Assembly (NCBI GenBank): GCA_032252755.1
Contig: JAVUPY010000079.1
Location: 1-50,477, forward strand
Reading direction: 5' to 3'
Length of the DNA: 50,477 nucleotides
Origin: Terriglobia bacterium
GTDB lineage: Bacteria; Acidobacteriota; Terriglobia; Terriglobales; Acidobacteriaceae
Below, piece after piece: positions 39,009 to 46,787 of the stretch; positions within the stretch are counted from its first letter, which is position 1; each line of letters starts with the position of its first letter. A program made the translations under genes and the position numbers. The notes below the pieces were generated by a model. The model saw only the letters and a list, made by a program, of their open reading frames with translations, was not told the DNA's origin and searched no databases.

Positions 39009-39554
39009 ATGCTGCAAAAGATCAAATTCCCCGCCGCCCCGAAAGCCGAATCCAGCATGCCTTCCGAACTTCTACTCGCTTGTCACCAGCGCATTCGACA
39101 TTTCAGCGGAGTCGCCGTTAAACTCGCGCACGCGCACGGGGTGGATGAGAAGGAAATCGTGCAAGCAGCCGCCGGCTTGCATCGATACTTCACAGTTGCG
39201 CTCCCGCTCCACGAAGCCGACGAGAATCTCTCGCTTCATCCTCGCTTGCGACGTGCCGTCCCGCCTCAAGAACTTGCAGGACCCGCCGCCGACGCCATGC
39301 TCGACCAGCACCAGGCCATCGACGAGCTCGTCGAGCGTCTCGTGCCGCTCTGGTTACTGTTGAAATCTGCTCCCGAAAAACTGCCGGAGACCTCGGCCGA
39401 AATGTGCGCCCTCTCGTCGCGCCTCAACGACTTGTTTCAGGCCCACCTGAAACTCGAGGAAGAGACAATCTTTCCCGCGATGGACAAGTATCTATCCGCG
39501 AGCGACCAAGCCGAAATTGTTCGCGAAATGCAGGAGAGACGGCAGCAGGGATAA
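39009..39554 (+). CDS. Hemerythrin-like HHE domain protein
   Basis: About 181 residues, all-helical. The expected ligand pattern of an HHE four-helix bundle is visible: His26 (LACHQRIRHFS), His69 with acidic neighbours (LHEADENLSLHP), DQHQAIDEL, and HLKLEEETIFP. Such proteins carry a di-iron or mononuclear iron site and act in oxygen, NO or redox sensing or in iron handling. ATG 39009 is taken; the GTG three bases earlier is equivalent. A repeat element (39568-39624) follows the stop and separates it from a convergent small gene. Confidence 0.85.
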   Translation: MLQKIKFPAAPKAESSMPSELLLACHQRIRHFSGVAVKLAHAHGVDEKEIVQAAAGLHRYFTVALPLHEADENLSLHPRLRRAVPPQELAGPAADAMLDQHQAIDELVERLVPLWLLLKSAPEKLPETSAEMCALSSRLNDLFQAHLKLEEETIFPAMDKYLSASDQAEIVREMQERRQQG

Positions 39555-39567
39555 ATGGAGGAGCTGT

Positions 39568-39624
39568 TTGGTGGGGGCGGGCGACCACGACTGCCCCCGC
39601 GAGCGCCAGCTCGCGTAAGTTCTT
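39568..39624. repeat. Two-hairpin intergenic repeat, copy B
   Basis: Aligns with 29721-29777 over its whole 57 nt, including hairpin GGGGGC...GCCCCC, hairpin GCGAGC-GCCA-GCTCGC and trailing GTTCTT. Like copy A it sits between a plus-strand stop and a minus-strand stop, i.e. between convergent genes. Confidence 0.75.
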
Positions 39625-39653
39625 CGGTTCGGTCTGCGGATCTTCGGTGCTTG

Positions 39654-39887
39654 TTACTTCTTGATCAGGTGCTTCTTCTCTCTAAGCACCTTCTCTGTCG
39701 CATCCTGGATCTTTGTGAAAATATCGTCCCCGCGCGGATGCGCTCGCCGCTCTGGCGGTTTGTGTTCATGATGTTCCGAATGGTGGCTGGGAGAGTGGTG
39801 GTGTGGGGCACTGGTCGGATGCACGGCTGCTGAACGGTCCTTCTTGGCGGAAACCTTCTTGTTCCCGGACTTTGTTGGCTGCTTCAT
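39654..39887 (-). CDS. Small Lys/His-rich protein, unknown
   Basis: 77 residues, not recognised. Lys-rich ends and a central His-rich stretch (HPTSAPHHHSPSHHSEHHEH) of about ten histidines suggest metal binding or a disordered, highly charged protein. No signal peptide. No good ribosome binding site before ATG 39887, so it may be a spurious call; placement between two repeat elements and convergent with the hemerythrin-like gene is compatible with a real gene. Confidence 0.5.
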   Translation of the reverse strand: MKQPTKSGNKKVSAKKDRSAAVHPTSAPHHHSPSHHSEHHEHKPPERRAHPRGDDIFTKIQDATEKVLREKKHLIKK

Positions 39888-39986
39888 GGCCTAAGCTGCT
39901 GATCCAAGATATAGCACGTTCGATGCGACCAGAACAACGAAGGGGGACCACGCTTTTGGGTGCCCCATCCTTGGCCGTTCCGTGCC

Positions 39987-40022
39987 CCACGTCTGCCGCA
40001 GTTAGCAGACGTGGTTTTTTTT
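39987..40022 (+). terminator. Perfect terminator-like hairpin with T8 tail
   Basis: 10-bp perfect stem CCACGTCTGC/GCAGACGTGG with 8-nt loop and TTTTTTTT. It points along the plus strand although the nearest genes on both sides are on the minus strand, directly downstream of the M28 peptidase stop. Shares 21 of 23 nt with the element after the cobalamin receptor gene. Confidence 0.7.
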
Positions 40023-40024
40023 CC

Positions 40025-41608
40025 TCAATTTCTTGAACTATCTATCTCCAACCGATGGTCCAAATTCGCCAGCCGCCACCCAGTCTCCAGGACCAGCCTC
40101 GTGATCTTCGTCATCTTTCCGAAATCGATCTTGTCGATCGTATCGGTCGGCTGGTGATAGTCCACATGCGTGCCGTCGAAATAGAAGATGATCGGAATTC
40201 CGTGCTTGGCGTAATTCCAGTGGTCCGACCGGTAATAAATCCGCTCTGGGTTTTTGGGATCATCGTAAAGGTAATTCAGGTTCAGCTTCTCGTACTGTCG
40301 ATTCGTCTGCTCGCTGATCTGGTTCAGTTCCTTGCTGATCCGGTCCGCGCCGACAAGATAAACCGAGTTCGGATCCGTTAAATTCTCGTCCAATTTGTTG
40401 GTATCCCCAGCCGGCTTCGAACGGCCGATCATGTCGATATTCAGATCGGCCACGATCTCCTTCAGCGGCACTGCCGGCTTGTAGTCGGTGTTGTACCGCG
40501 AGCCGAGAAGTCCAAGCTCCTCGCCAGCATGGAAGATGATCATCAGCGAGCGCTTCGGATGGGTGTCGGCCAGCGCATGCGCGATCGTCAGCACTGCCGA
40601 CGTTCCCGACCCGTCATCGTCCGCCCCTGGATAAATCTGCCCGTTGCGCGTCTGCAGGTGATCGTAATGGGCGCTGAACGTCACATACTGCGATTTCAGG
40701 TTCCGATCCGACCCCTCCAGTATTCCGACAACGTTCTCCGCCGTCGCCTTCGAAGCATCGACCGCAACGTTAAATTTCGCGGTCGCACTCAACGCCTTCG
40801 GTTCCAAATCTTCGCCGTTCGACGATTTATGCATCAGTTCGTTGAACTTCATCCCGAACGCCGCAACTATTTTCTCGGCCGCATCCGGAGCCAGCACGAT
40901 CGAAGGCAGTGTTCCATCCACCGTCTCTTCCAGTCGAACGCTCGCCCGTTGCGCAACCATCTCTTTGAATCGCGGATTCTTCATGAACCGGAGGAAGCGC
41001 CCTGCCGGCAGCGTAATCACTCCGATCGCTCCGTGCGCCCGCGCCGCTGGCTCTCCGAACTCATCATCATTCAGCCGCGACCGGTCCACACCCTTCGGAT
41101 CGCCATCTCCCAGGAGCATGACGATCTTGTCCTTCACGTCCACTCCGGCGTAATCGTCATGTTTCTGCTCCGGCGCCGAAATTCCGTAGCCGACGAAAAC
41201 GATCTGCCCCTCGGCCGCGCCATCCTTCGCGTCCTGCGAAAAGAAATCGCCAAACTTATAATTTGCTGTCGAGCCATTCTCCGTGACTACCAGCGAACAC
41301 TCGTCCGGCTTCGGTTTCGATGAGATCAGCGGAAAATGCTGGAAGTAACTTCCATGATCGCCGCCGGGCTTGTATCCCCACGCCTGCAGCCGCGTTGCCA
41401 GATACCGTGCCGCAATCGGCAGACTCGGGCTCAACGTGTAGCGCCCGCCCAACTCGGGCGACGCCAGGAAGGCGAGATGCTCTCGCAACTCGGTCGGGTT
41501 GATCTCTTTTACAGCTGTACTGGGCGGCGTTGGCAGCGTGCCCGCTTGCGCCAACGACGCAGCCAGAAGCACAAAAGGGACGATCAACTTGCAGGAACGA
41601 ATGCTCAC
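40025..41608 (-). CDS. Secreted M28 family zinc aminopeptidase with PA domain
   Basis: About 527 residues with signal peptide (KLIVPFVLLAASLAQAG). A PA domain is inserted at ~130-280 (EGQIVFVGYGISAPEQKHDD, KIVMLLGDGD). The peptidase domain carries the co-catalytic zinc set: His314 and Asp316 (SAHYDH), Asp330 (GADDDGSG), Glu363/Glu364 (HAGEELGLLGS), Asp392 (NIDMIG) and a C-terminal His (DYHQPTDT). Exported aminopeptidase cleaving N-terminal residues from peptides in the periplasm or outside. The start is GTG 41608 with AGGTGAGGA immediately upstream. Confidence 0.92.
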   Translation of the reverse strand: MSIRSCKLIVPFVLLAASLAQAGTLPTPPSTAVKEINPTELREHLAFLASPELGGRYTLSPSLPIAARYLATRLQAWGYKPGGDHGSYFQHFPLISSKPKPDECSLVVTENGSTANYKFGDFFSQDAKDGAAEGQIVFVGYGISAPEQKHDDYAGVDVKDKIVMLLGDGDPKGVDRSRLNDDEFGEPAARAHGAIGVITLPAGRFLRFMKNPRFKEMVAQRASVRLEETVDGTLPSIVLAPDAAEKIVAAFGMKFNELMHKSSNGEDLEPKALSATAKFNVAVDASKATAENVVGILEGSDRNLKSQYVTFSAHYDHLQTRNGQIYPGADDDGSGTSAVLTIAHALADTHPKRSLMIIFHAGEELGLLGSRYNTDYKPAVPLKEIVADLNIDMIGRSKPAGDTNKLDENLTDPNSVYLVGADRISKELNQISEQTNRQYEKLNLNYLYDDPKNPERIYYRSDHWNYAKHGIPIIFYFDGTHVDYHQPTDTIDKIDFGKMTKITRLVLETGWRLANLDHRLEIDSSRN

Positions 41609-41839
41609 TCCTCACCTCGGCAGAAAAAGGTGCAGAGATCATAGCAAAACCCGCAGCTTACGAACGATGCCGCATCATGGCGTCCGGCTGCCAACCTCGA
41701 TTCGACAACGCGGCGGTAGCCCTTAGGCATATAATCCAAGCGAAGATAGTTTTCTCCCCACCAAGCGCCTGCGAGTATTTAGGCCTGCAAACTCTTCTTG
41801 GCGAGAGAGCCACCTCCACGGTGTCGTCAAGGAGCTGCT

Positions 41840-42049
41840 TTGTTCTGCGAACAGTACAACGCTCTACTGGAGCACAACTGTATCGCCTCTGCTAATTATC
41901 ACGAGGCGATCACGAAACTCGTGCGACTAGCTGGGCAATCAGAGCGTGCCAGGTTCAATGAGGCCAAGTGTTTCTGCACAACGTGCCTCGAGGAGTGCAA
42001 GCGTACATCGCTCGCGATGCGCCAACATCAAGCCGATCACGGCTGCTAA
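41840..42049 (+). CDS. Small helical protein with C-terminal HGC, acidobacterial type
   Basis: 69 residues, mostly amphipathic helix (LFCEQYNALLEHN, YHEAITKLVRLAG, CLEECKRTSLAMRQHQADHGC). The pattern Cys-x2-Tyr near the N-terminus and a final H-x4-HGC resembles short hypothetical proteins I associate with Acidobacteriota; function unknown. Six cysteines and several His could bind metal. TTG 41840 is chosen because AAGGAG (41829-41834) lies five bases upstream. Confidence 0.6.
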   Translation: MFCEQYNALLEHNCIASANYHEAITKLVRLAGQSERARFNEAKCFCTTCLEECKRTSLAMRQHQADHGC

Positions 42050-42181
42050 GCACAGTGCTCCTCAGCACCGCCCGGACATGTCTGATCGTCCACCGTGCTC
42101 TCGTGCTTACGTTAGTAGTCGATCATCTTATTTCTGCGTAATCTTGCAAGGTTCAGCAATAGCTCTGCGAGAACTGCTGCC

Positions 42182-42817
42182 ATGCCAGACAACACTCCAC
42201 AACAAGGCTCCTACTATCCGCCGCGCGCCTACCCGCGCGTTCCCCTGCACAGTCCCGTGGAGGTCAAGACTCGCTCGCGCCTGTTCATCGGCCAGATCGA
42301 AAACATCAGCATTGGCGGCCTGCTCGTCTCGTCCGATCCACCCCCGGCCATATCGAGCGAGCTCGAGTTGCTCTTCAATCTCGCCGCCGGACGCACCGTC
42401 TCTGTCAGTGCCGTCGTTCGCCACTCAGCGAAAACGACCTTTGGAGTCGAATTTCGTGACCTCACTCCCGCCGCGCAGGACGCCATTACCGAATATTGCC
42501 AGACCAATCTCGGCCAAGCGCGCCGCAGTGGAAGAATCCCGAGGCGCCTTCTCGTCACCCTGCGCGGCAAACGCAAGGAAGATCAGGACGAACTCGCCGA
42601 AACCATCACCCTCAGTCGCAACGGTGGTCTGCTGGCCTCCCGCGCTCGCTTTTTCGTCGGCAACCACCTCGAACTGTTTTGGCCCGAAAAGAAGCGCCAG
42701 GCCGAAATCGAAATCGTCTCCAGCCACCCCGCGCCAAATGGCCTCTTAGAACTCGGATTTCAATTTGCTGATCCCAGTTTCGACTTCTGGGAGCTCGACT
42801 TCCCGAGACTTTCCTGA
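42182..42817 (+). CDS. Tandem PilZ domain protein
   Basis: 211 residues with two PilZ-like units. The first (~15-105) has RAYPR (15-19) and ENISIGGLLVSS; the second (~118-205) has RIPRR and TLSRNGGLLAS. In PilZ, the RxxxR and (D/N)xSxxG elements bind c-di-GMP; here the first pair (RAYPR, NISIGG) and the second (TLSRNGG) are recognisable though diverged. Probably a cytoplasmic c-di-GMP effector. ATG 42182 has no strong ribosome binding site; the stop lies 13 bases from that of the convergent hydrolase. Confidence 0.85.
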   Translation: MPDNTPQQGSYYPPRAYPRVPLHSPVEVKTRSRLFIGQIENISIGGLLVSSDPPPAISSELELLFNLAAGRTVSVSAVVRHSAKTTFGVEFRDLTPAAQDAITEYCQTNLGQARRSGRIPRRLLVTLRGKRKEDQDELAETITLSRNGGLLASRARFFVGNHLELFWPEKKRQAEIEIVSSHPAPNGLLELGFQFADPSFDFWELDFPRLS

Positions 42818-42830
42818 AGCCTGCGACCGA

Positions 42831-43820
42831 CTAAAGCAATGCCCGGCGTCCATGCCTGCGTCTTAAAGGGTGGAGATTGTCTTTCAATGGTCCGACGGCG
42901 CGATCGCCCGATCCCTGCAGCCCCTTCAACCACCGGACGAATTCCGGCAGCGAGTGCAACTGGTCCACGTGATCCGGCGCCGAATTCCCCGCGAATCCCA
43001 CCATCAGAAACTTGCCCGATCGGGTCTGGCTCAATTCCTGTGTTCCCATGGGCCCCCACTTCACGACCGGCGTCGCGTGTAACCCCACTTGGTGCAGGAT
43101 GTAGTCGGCCGTCTCCGTCGTGCTCGCAAAGGTTCCGGGAAAAATTTCCGTATGCGTGATGAGGACGCGCCGCTTTCCCGCCATAGCGTCCTTCACCAGC
43201 TTCACATAGATTTGCAGCGGCCCCGGATCGATCTCCGACTCCAGAGGTCCCGGCGTTCCGTTCACGTAATCCGTATGAATCCCGTCGATCATGATGGTAT
43301 TCGCAATCTTGTCGTAATACTCGGGTGTGCTCATGATCTCCCGAATCGCGCCGCAACCCGCGCTCCACCCCGCCAGCGTAATGGGCCGCAATCGCACTCC
43401 CGCCTCTTGTTCTGCCTCGTGCAGCAGTTTCCCAAACAGCGCGTGATCCATGAACGGCTTTGCATACGCCGAAGATCCAGCCCCAATTGTGATCGTCACC
43501 GACACCATGCCGTTCTTCTCCGCCGCGATTTCCGGCACGAACGTCGGCGAGTGAAACATGAAGAGCACCGGAACCGCCGACTTCGATTTTTGCTTCAGCT
43601 TCGCGGGAATGAACATTTTCCCGAGCGACAACTGCTCGCGACGACCTTCCGGCGCCCGGTCCGGCAGACGCAAATGCGCCCGCGCATGTTCCACCATCGG
43701 CGACGGATTCTGCGGCAGGCCCGCCTTCGCCGGAGCCGGCTGCGCCGTCTGTTGTCCCAGCGAAACTGCGCTGGCCAGAAGAAGTATGAACGCGAGCAAA
43801 AACGCGCGCTGAATCGGCAT
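42831..43820 (-). CDS. Secreted alpha/beta hydrolase
   Basis: 329 residues with signal peptide (RAFLLAFILLLASAVSLGQQ). The nucleophile elbow is GWSAGCG, preceded by the strand ITLAG; an oxyanion-hole region is VPVLFMFHSPTF. A likely acid/His region lies near the end (APDHVDQLHSLPEFV). Related to feruloyl/acetyl esterases and PHB-depolymerase-like hydrolases; substrate unknown. Divergent from the beta-lactamase-like gene (170 bases), suggesting a shared promoter region. Confidence 0.82.
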   Translation of the reverse strand: MPIQRAFLLAFILLLASAVSLGQQTAQPAPAKAGLPQNPSPMVEHARAHLRLPDRAPEGRREQLSLGKMFIPAKLKQKSKSAVPVLFMFHSPTFVPEIAAEKNGMVSVTITIGAGSSAYAKPFMDHALFGKLLHEAEQEAGVRLRPITLAGWSAGCGAIREIMSTPEYYDKIANTIMIDGIHTDYVNGTPGPLESEIDPGPLQIYVKLVKDAMAGKRRVLITHTEIFPGTFASTTETADYILHQVGLHATPVVKWGPMGTQELSQTRSGKFLMVGFAGNSAPDHVDQLHSLPEFVRWLKGLQGSGDRAVGPLKDNLHPLRRRHGRRALL

Positions 43821-43990
43821 CTGGACTTGTTACTACCCCGACTCCTGCAACGTCAACTCCAACTCCCACACCAACGTGCAGCCCCCAACTCCCTGGCCCT
43901 GCTCAGCGCAACATGTGTTGATGTCTGTTGACTGACAGCACCAAATGATGTACATAGTTCCAGTCCAATTTCACCACCAGGCGCGCTTCT

Positions 43991-45997
43991 ATGCTGATTC
44001 CAAAGCTTCGTCGTCGTGACGCCCTTCTGCCCCTCGCATTCTTAATCCTCCTGCTGTCCTTCTCCACTGCGCTCTCGGCACAGAAGCCATTACTGCCGAA
44101 GGAGGAAAAAGGAAAGCCCATCACTCCTCCCGTTCCGGCCACCTCTGCCCACGAACTGACCACCGCCGACCTCACCGCTTTTTTCGACGGCTTCGTGCCG
44201 TATGCGATTAAGAATGGCAAGGTCGCCGGCGTCACCATTTCGGTCGTCAAAGACGGGCAGATCCTCCTTGAAAAGGGCTACGGCTATGCGAACGTCAAGA
44301 CCATGCGCCCGATGGATCCCAACCTCACGCTGGTCCGCGTAGGCTCGACCTCCAAGCTCTTCACCTGGACAGCCGTGATGCAATTGGTCGAACAGGGAAA
44401 ACTCGATCTCGACCGCGACATCAACGATTACCTGGACTTCAAGATCAAAAGCCCCTATCCGCAACCGATCACTTTGCGCAACCTCATGACGCATCGCGCT
44501 GGCTTCCAGGAAGGTCTGAAGTCCATCCTCGCCGACAAGCCGGCCAACCTCATCTCCTTTTCCTCCGAGCAATTCCTCAAGCGGCATCAGCCTGCGATTC
44601 TCTACCCGCCCGGCCAGGTCCCAGCGTATTCCAATTACGGCGCAACCCTTGCCGGCTACATCGTCCAGCGCGTGTCCGGCGAACCCTTCGACACTTACGT
44701 CGAGCAGCACATTTTCGCGCCCCTCGGCATGACCCACTCCACCTTCCGCCAGCCCGTTCCCGAACCTCTCCGCGCGGATGTGTCGGAGGGCTATATGTCC
44801 GCCTCCGGACCGCCCTCGCCGTTTGAGTACATCATCACCGCGCCCGCCGGTAGCCTCAGCACCACCGCCGGCGACATGGCGAAGTTGATGATCGCCTACC
44901 TCCAACGCGGGCAATACCAGGGCAAACAGATTCTCAAACCGGAAACTGTCCACCTCATGTGGCAGCCCGCCGTGCAAAAGATCGATGACCTCAACGTGAT
45001 GGGTTTGGGCTTTTTCGAGGAGAACCGAAACGGGCGCCGCATTCTCGGCCACGGCGGCGACACCATCGTCTTCCACACCGCCTGCGATCTCTTCGTCGAT
45101 AATGGCGTGGGCATCTTCATGTCGTTCAACAGCCGCGGGGCGAACGCCTCCGTTTACGGCATCCGCCAGGGCCTCTTCGACGCCTTCGCCGATCGCTACT
45201 TCCCCAGGGTCAATGCGCCCGCCGAAGGCACGTCGGTCGCTGCCGCACCTTCCGCCGGCAACCATGCCCAACTCATCGCCGGGCGCTATCAAAGCTCGCG
45301 CCGGGTCGAAACCGCATTCATCAGCGTGCTCTACCTCCTGAGCCAGACGACCATCACCGCCAATCCCGACGGCACCATCAACGTCCCCACGTTCCCCAGC
45401 GAAACCCCGAAGCGCTACCGCGAGACGGCGCCCTTCGTCTGGTCTGAAGTCGACGGCCAGCACAAAGTCGCGCTCGTCGGCAAAGGCCTCGACCGCACCG
45501 TTTACACCAGTGACGACCCAAGCTCCGTGCTCCAGCCCGTGCGCTGGTGGAATTCGGCGCCCCTGAACCTCACCATCCTGTGCTCCGCCGTCGCCGTCCT
45601 GCTGCTCGGCGTCATCGCCTGGCCGCTCTCCGCCTTCCTGCGCTGGAAGTATCGTCAGCCGACCACCGCAACTGACCGCGAACTGCTCGTCCGCAAAGTG
45701 CTGCGAGCCGCTGCAGTCTTCGACCTCGTCTATCTCGCGGGGTGGATGTACGCGCTCTCGCCGGTCCTGAACAACCAGCTGGGGATCTACAACAGCCACT
45801 TCGATCCCTACCTTCGAACGATGCAGATCGCCGGCCTCGTCGTGATCGTAGCCGCCATCGCGGGCGTCTGGGCCGCCGCACAGCGCGTCAAGAAACGCAG
45901 CGCCGCTCTCTGGCACATCCTGATGGCACTCTCGCTGGTCGGAATCGTCTGGTTTAGCGTGATCACAAAACTGATCAGCTTCAACCTGAACTACTAG
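43991..45997 (+). CDS. Class C beta-lactamase-like serine hydrolase with C-terminal membrane segments
   Basis: 668 residues. Signal sequence (LPLAFLILLLSFSTALSAQ), then a serine hydrolase domain with the penicillin-binding motifs: SxxK at Ser119-Lys122 (GSTSKLF), YSN at 213-215 and HGG at 354-356 (LGHGGDT). A beta-domain follows (~430-520), and the last ~150 residues contain four hydrophobic helices (LNLTILCSAVAVLLLGVIAW onward). The same architecture is found in acidobacterial beta-lactamase-related and esterase EstB-like proteins, most of which are peptidases or esterases rather than antibiotic-resistance enzymes. The domain faces the periplasm and is membrane-anchored at its C-terminus. 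Confidence 0.88.
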   Translation: MLIPKLRRRDALLPLAFLILLLSFSTALSAQKPLLPKEEKGKPITPPVPATSAHELTTADLTAFFDGFVPYAIKNGKVAGVTISVVKDGQILLEKGYGYANVKTMRPMDPNLTLVRVGSTSKLFTWTAVMQLVEQGKLDLDRDINDYLDFKIKSPYPQPITLRNLMTHRAGFQEGLKSILADKPANLISFSSEQFLKRHQPAILYPPGQVPAYSNYGATLAGYIVQRVSGEPFDTYVEQHIFAPLGMTHSTFRQPVPEPLRADVSEGYMSASGPPSPFEYIITAPAGSLSTTAGDMAKLMIAYLQRGQYQGKQILKPETVHLMWQPAVQKIDDLNVMGLGFFEENRNGRRILGHGGDTIVFHTACDLFVDNGVGIFMSFNSRGANASVYGIRQGLFDAFADRYFPRVNAPAEGTSVAAAPSAGNHAQLIAGRYQSSRRVETAFISVLYLLSQTTITANPDGTINVPTFPSETPKRYRETAPFVWSEVDGQHKVALVGKGLDRTVYTSDDPSSVLQPVRWWNSAPLNLTILCSAVAVLLLGVIAWPLSAFLRWKYRQPTTATDRELLVRKVLRAAAVFDLVYLAGWMYALSPVLNNQLGIYNSHFDPYLRTMQIAGLVVIVAAIAGVWAAAQRVKKRSAALWHILMALSLVGIVWFSVITKLISFNLNY

Positions 45998-46030
45998 GGC
46001 TCGTGGCCCGGGTATCCGTACTTTCGGTGC

Positions 46031-46067
46031 CCCACGTTCGCGTCCCGCTGTTGGACGCTAACGTGGG
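46031..46067. repeat. Palindrome CCCACGTT-GCGTCC, copy 1 (terminator-like)
   Basis: 15-bp stem with one C/T mismatch (46031-46045 with 46053-46067) and a 7-nt loop, preceded by GGTGC and followed by CAGGCAC, which can extend it. It follows the beta-lactamase-like gene by ~30 bases; no U tract. Confidence 0.75.
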
Positions 46068-46150
46068 CAGGCACAAACTCGGACCATTTCAGGGTGTTCC
46101 TTAGAGTGGTCAAAGGAAAATTCGTTCCGGGCCGCCGTTTTTTCGTACAG

Positions 46151-46183
46151 GTTCGCGTCCCGTTTTCGGACGCTAACGTGGGC
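46151..46183. repeat. Palindrome CCCACGTT-GCGTCC, copy 2
   Basis: GTTCGCGTCC / GGACGCTAAC stem with 7-nt loop followed by GTGGGC, the same sequence as copy 1 but lacking the CCCAC of the left arm. Confidence 0.75.
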
Positions 46184-46358
46184 TTATCGTAGACGCCTGC
46201 CCGCAGGCAATAAACGGGAGCTTTGGCCGCGCAGAGGACATGGTTAGCGCAATGCGAAAGGTCAGCTTGTGCGTTTTATCCGCTGTCCCCCCGCCCACAT
46301 CCCCCCTGCACCTCGGTCATCTTTCCCCCAATGCCACGACCAGATACTTTCGAAGAGC

Positions 46359-46727
46359 ATGTTTTTCTCTCCTCTTCGTGATCAGCGAAGGTCGCCGCGG
46401 CGGTGGATTTCCCTGCCCATCCACATTCTCATGGGAAAATCGCGCATGGAAGGCACCACCCTGAATCTGAGCGACCACGGCATGTACCTGTTTACCGCCG
46501 CCAACATCTCCCTGGGCAGCGAAATCAAAATCCTGTTTCGTCCACCAGCGGAGAAAGAGACAATTCAACTATCCGCAATCGTCCGCCGCAAAGTCGTCTA
46601 CCTTTACGGCATCGAATTCATAGACTGCTCGAAGAGCGTAGCCCCGCAGGTGACTGCGGGGAAAATTACGCCAGATTCTCGCCCCGAGTCGCGCGAATGC
46701 GCGACGCCCGACTCGAACATGCACTAG
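46359..46727 (+). CDS. Short PilZ domain protein
   Basis: About 122 residues, a single PilZ domain: RRSPRRWISLPIHI (first c-di-GMP loop, 10-23), TTLNLSDHGMYLFT (second loop NxSxxG-like, 33-46), and EIKILFRPPAEKETIQLSAI for the barrel. The ~30 residues after the barrel are Ser/Pro-rich. The start is uncertain: ATG 46359 is closest to the domain; GTG 46269 is also in frame. Followed after ~60 bases by the lipoprotein gene and may be in one transcript with it. Confidence 0.75.
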   Translation: MFFSPLRDQRRSPRRWISLPIHILMGKSRMEGTTLNLSDHGMYLFTAANISLGSEIKILFRPPAEKETIQLSAIVRRKVVYLYGIEFIDCSKSVAPQVTAGKITPDSRPESRECATPDSNMH

Positions 46728-46787
46728 CGCGTCCGCCCACGTTGTGCGAACATTCTCGCCGTCGTGAACCTCGAAGGAGAATCGACC

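Larger units (their letters stand above)
45998..46358. other. Intergenic region with palindromic repeats
   Basis: No gene. Holds a long hairpin (46031-46067) and a second related copy (46151-46183). The 3' third is pyrimidine-rich with no identifiable promoter. Confidence 0.6.

Noticed and set aside
42760-43869. 369-codon minus-strand frame around 43 kb
   Set aside because: Overlaps the hydrolase gene (42831-43820) in another frame; low-complexity translation without signal peptide or domain.
44090-45916. 608-codon open frame on the minus strand opposite the beta-lactamase-like gene
   Set aside because: It is a shadow produced by GC-rich third positions of the real gene on the plus strand; the plus-strand protein has catalytic motifs and the minus one has none.
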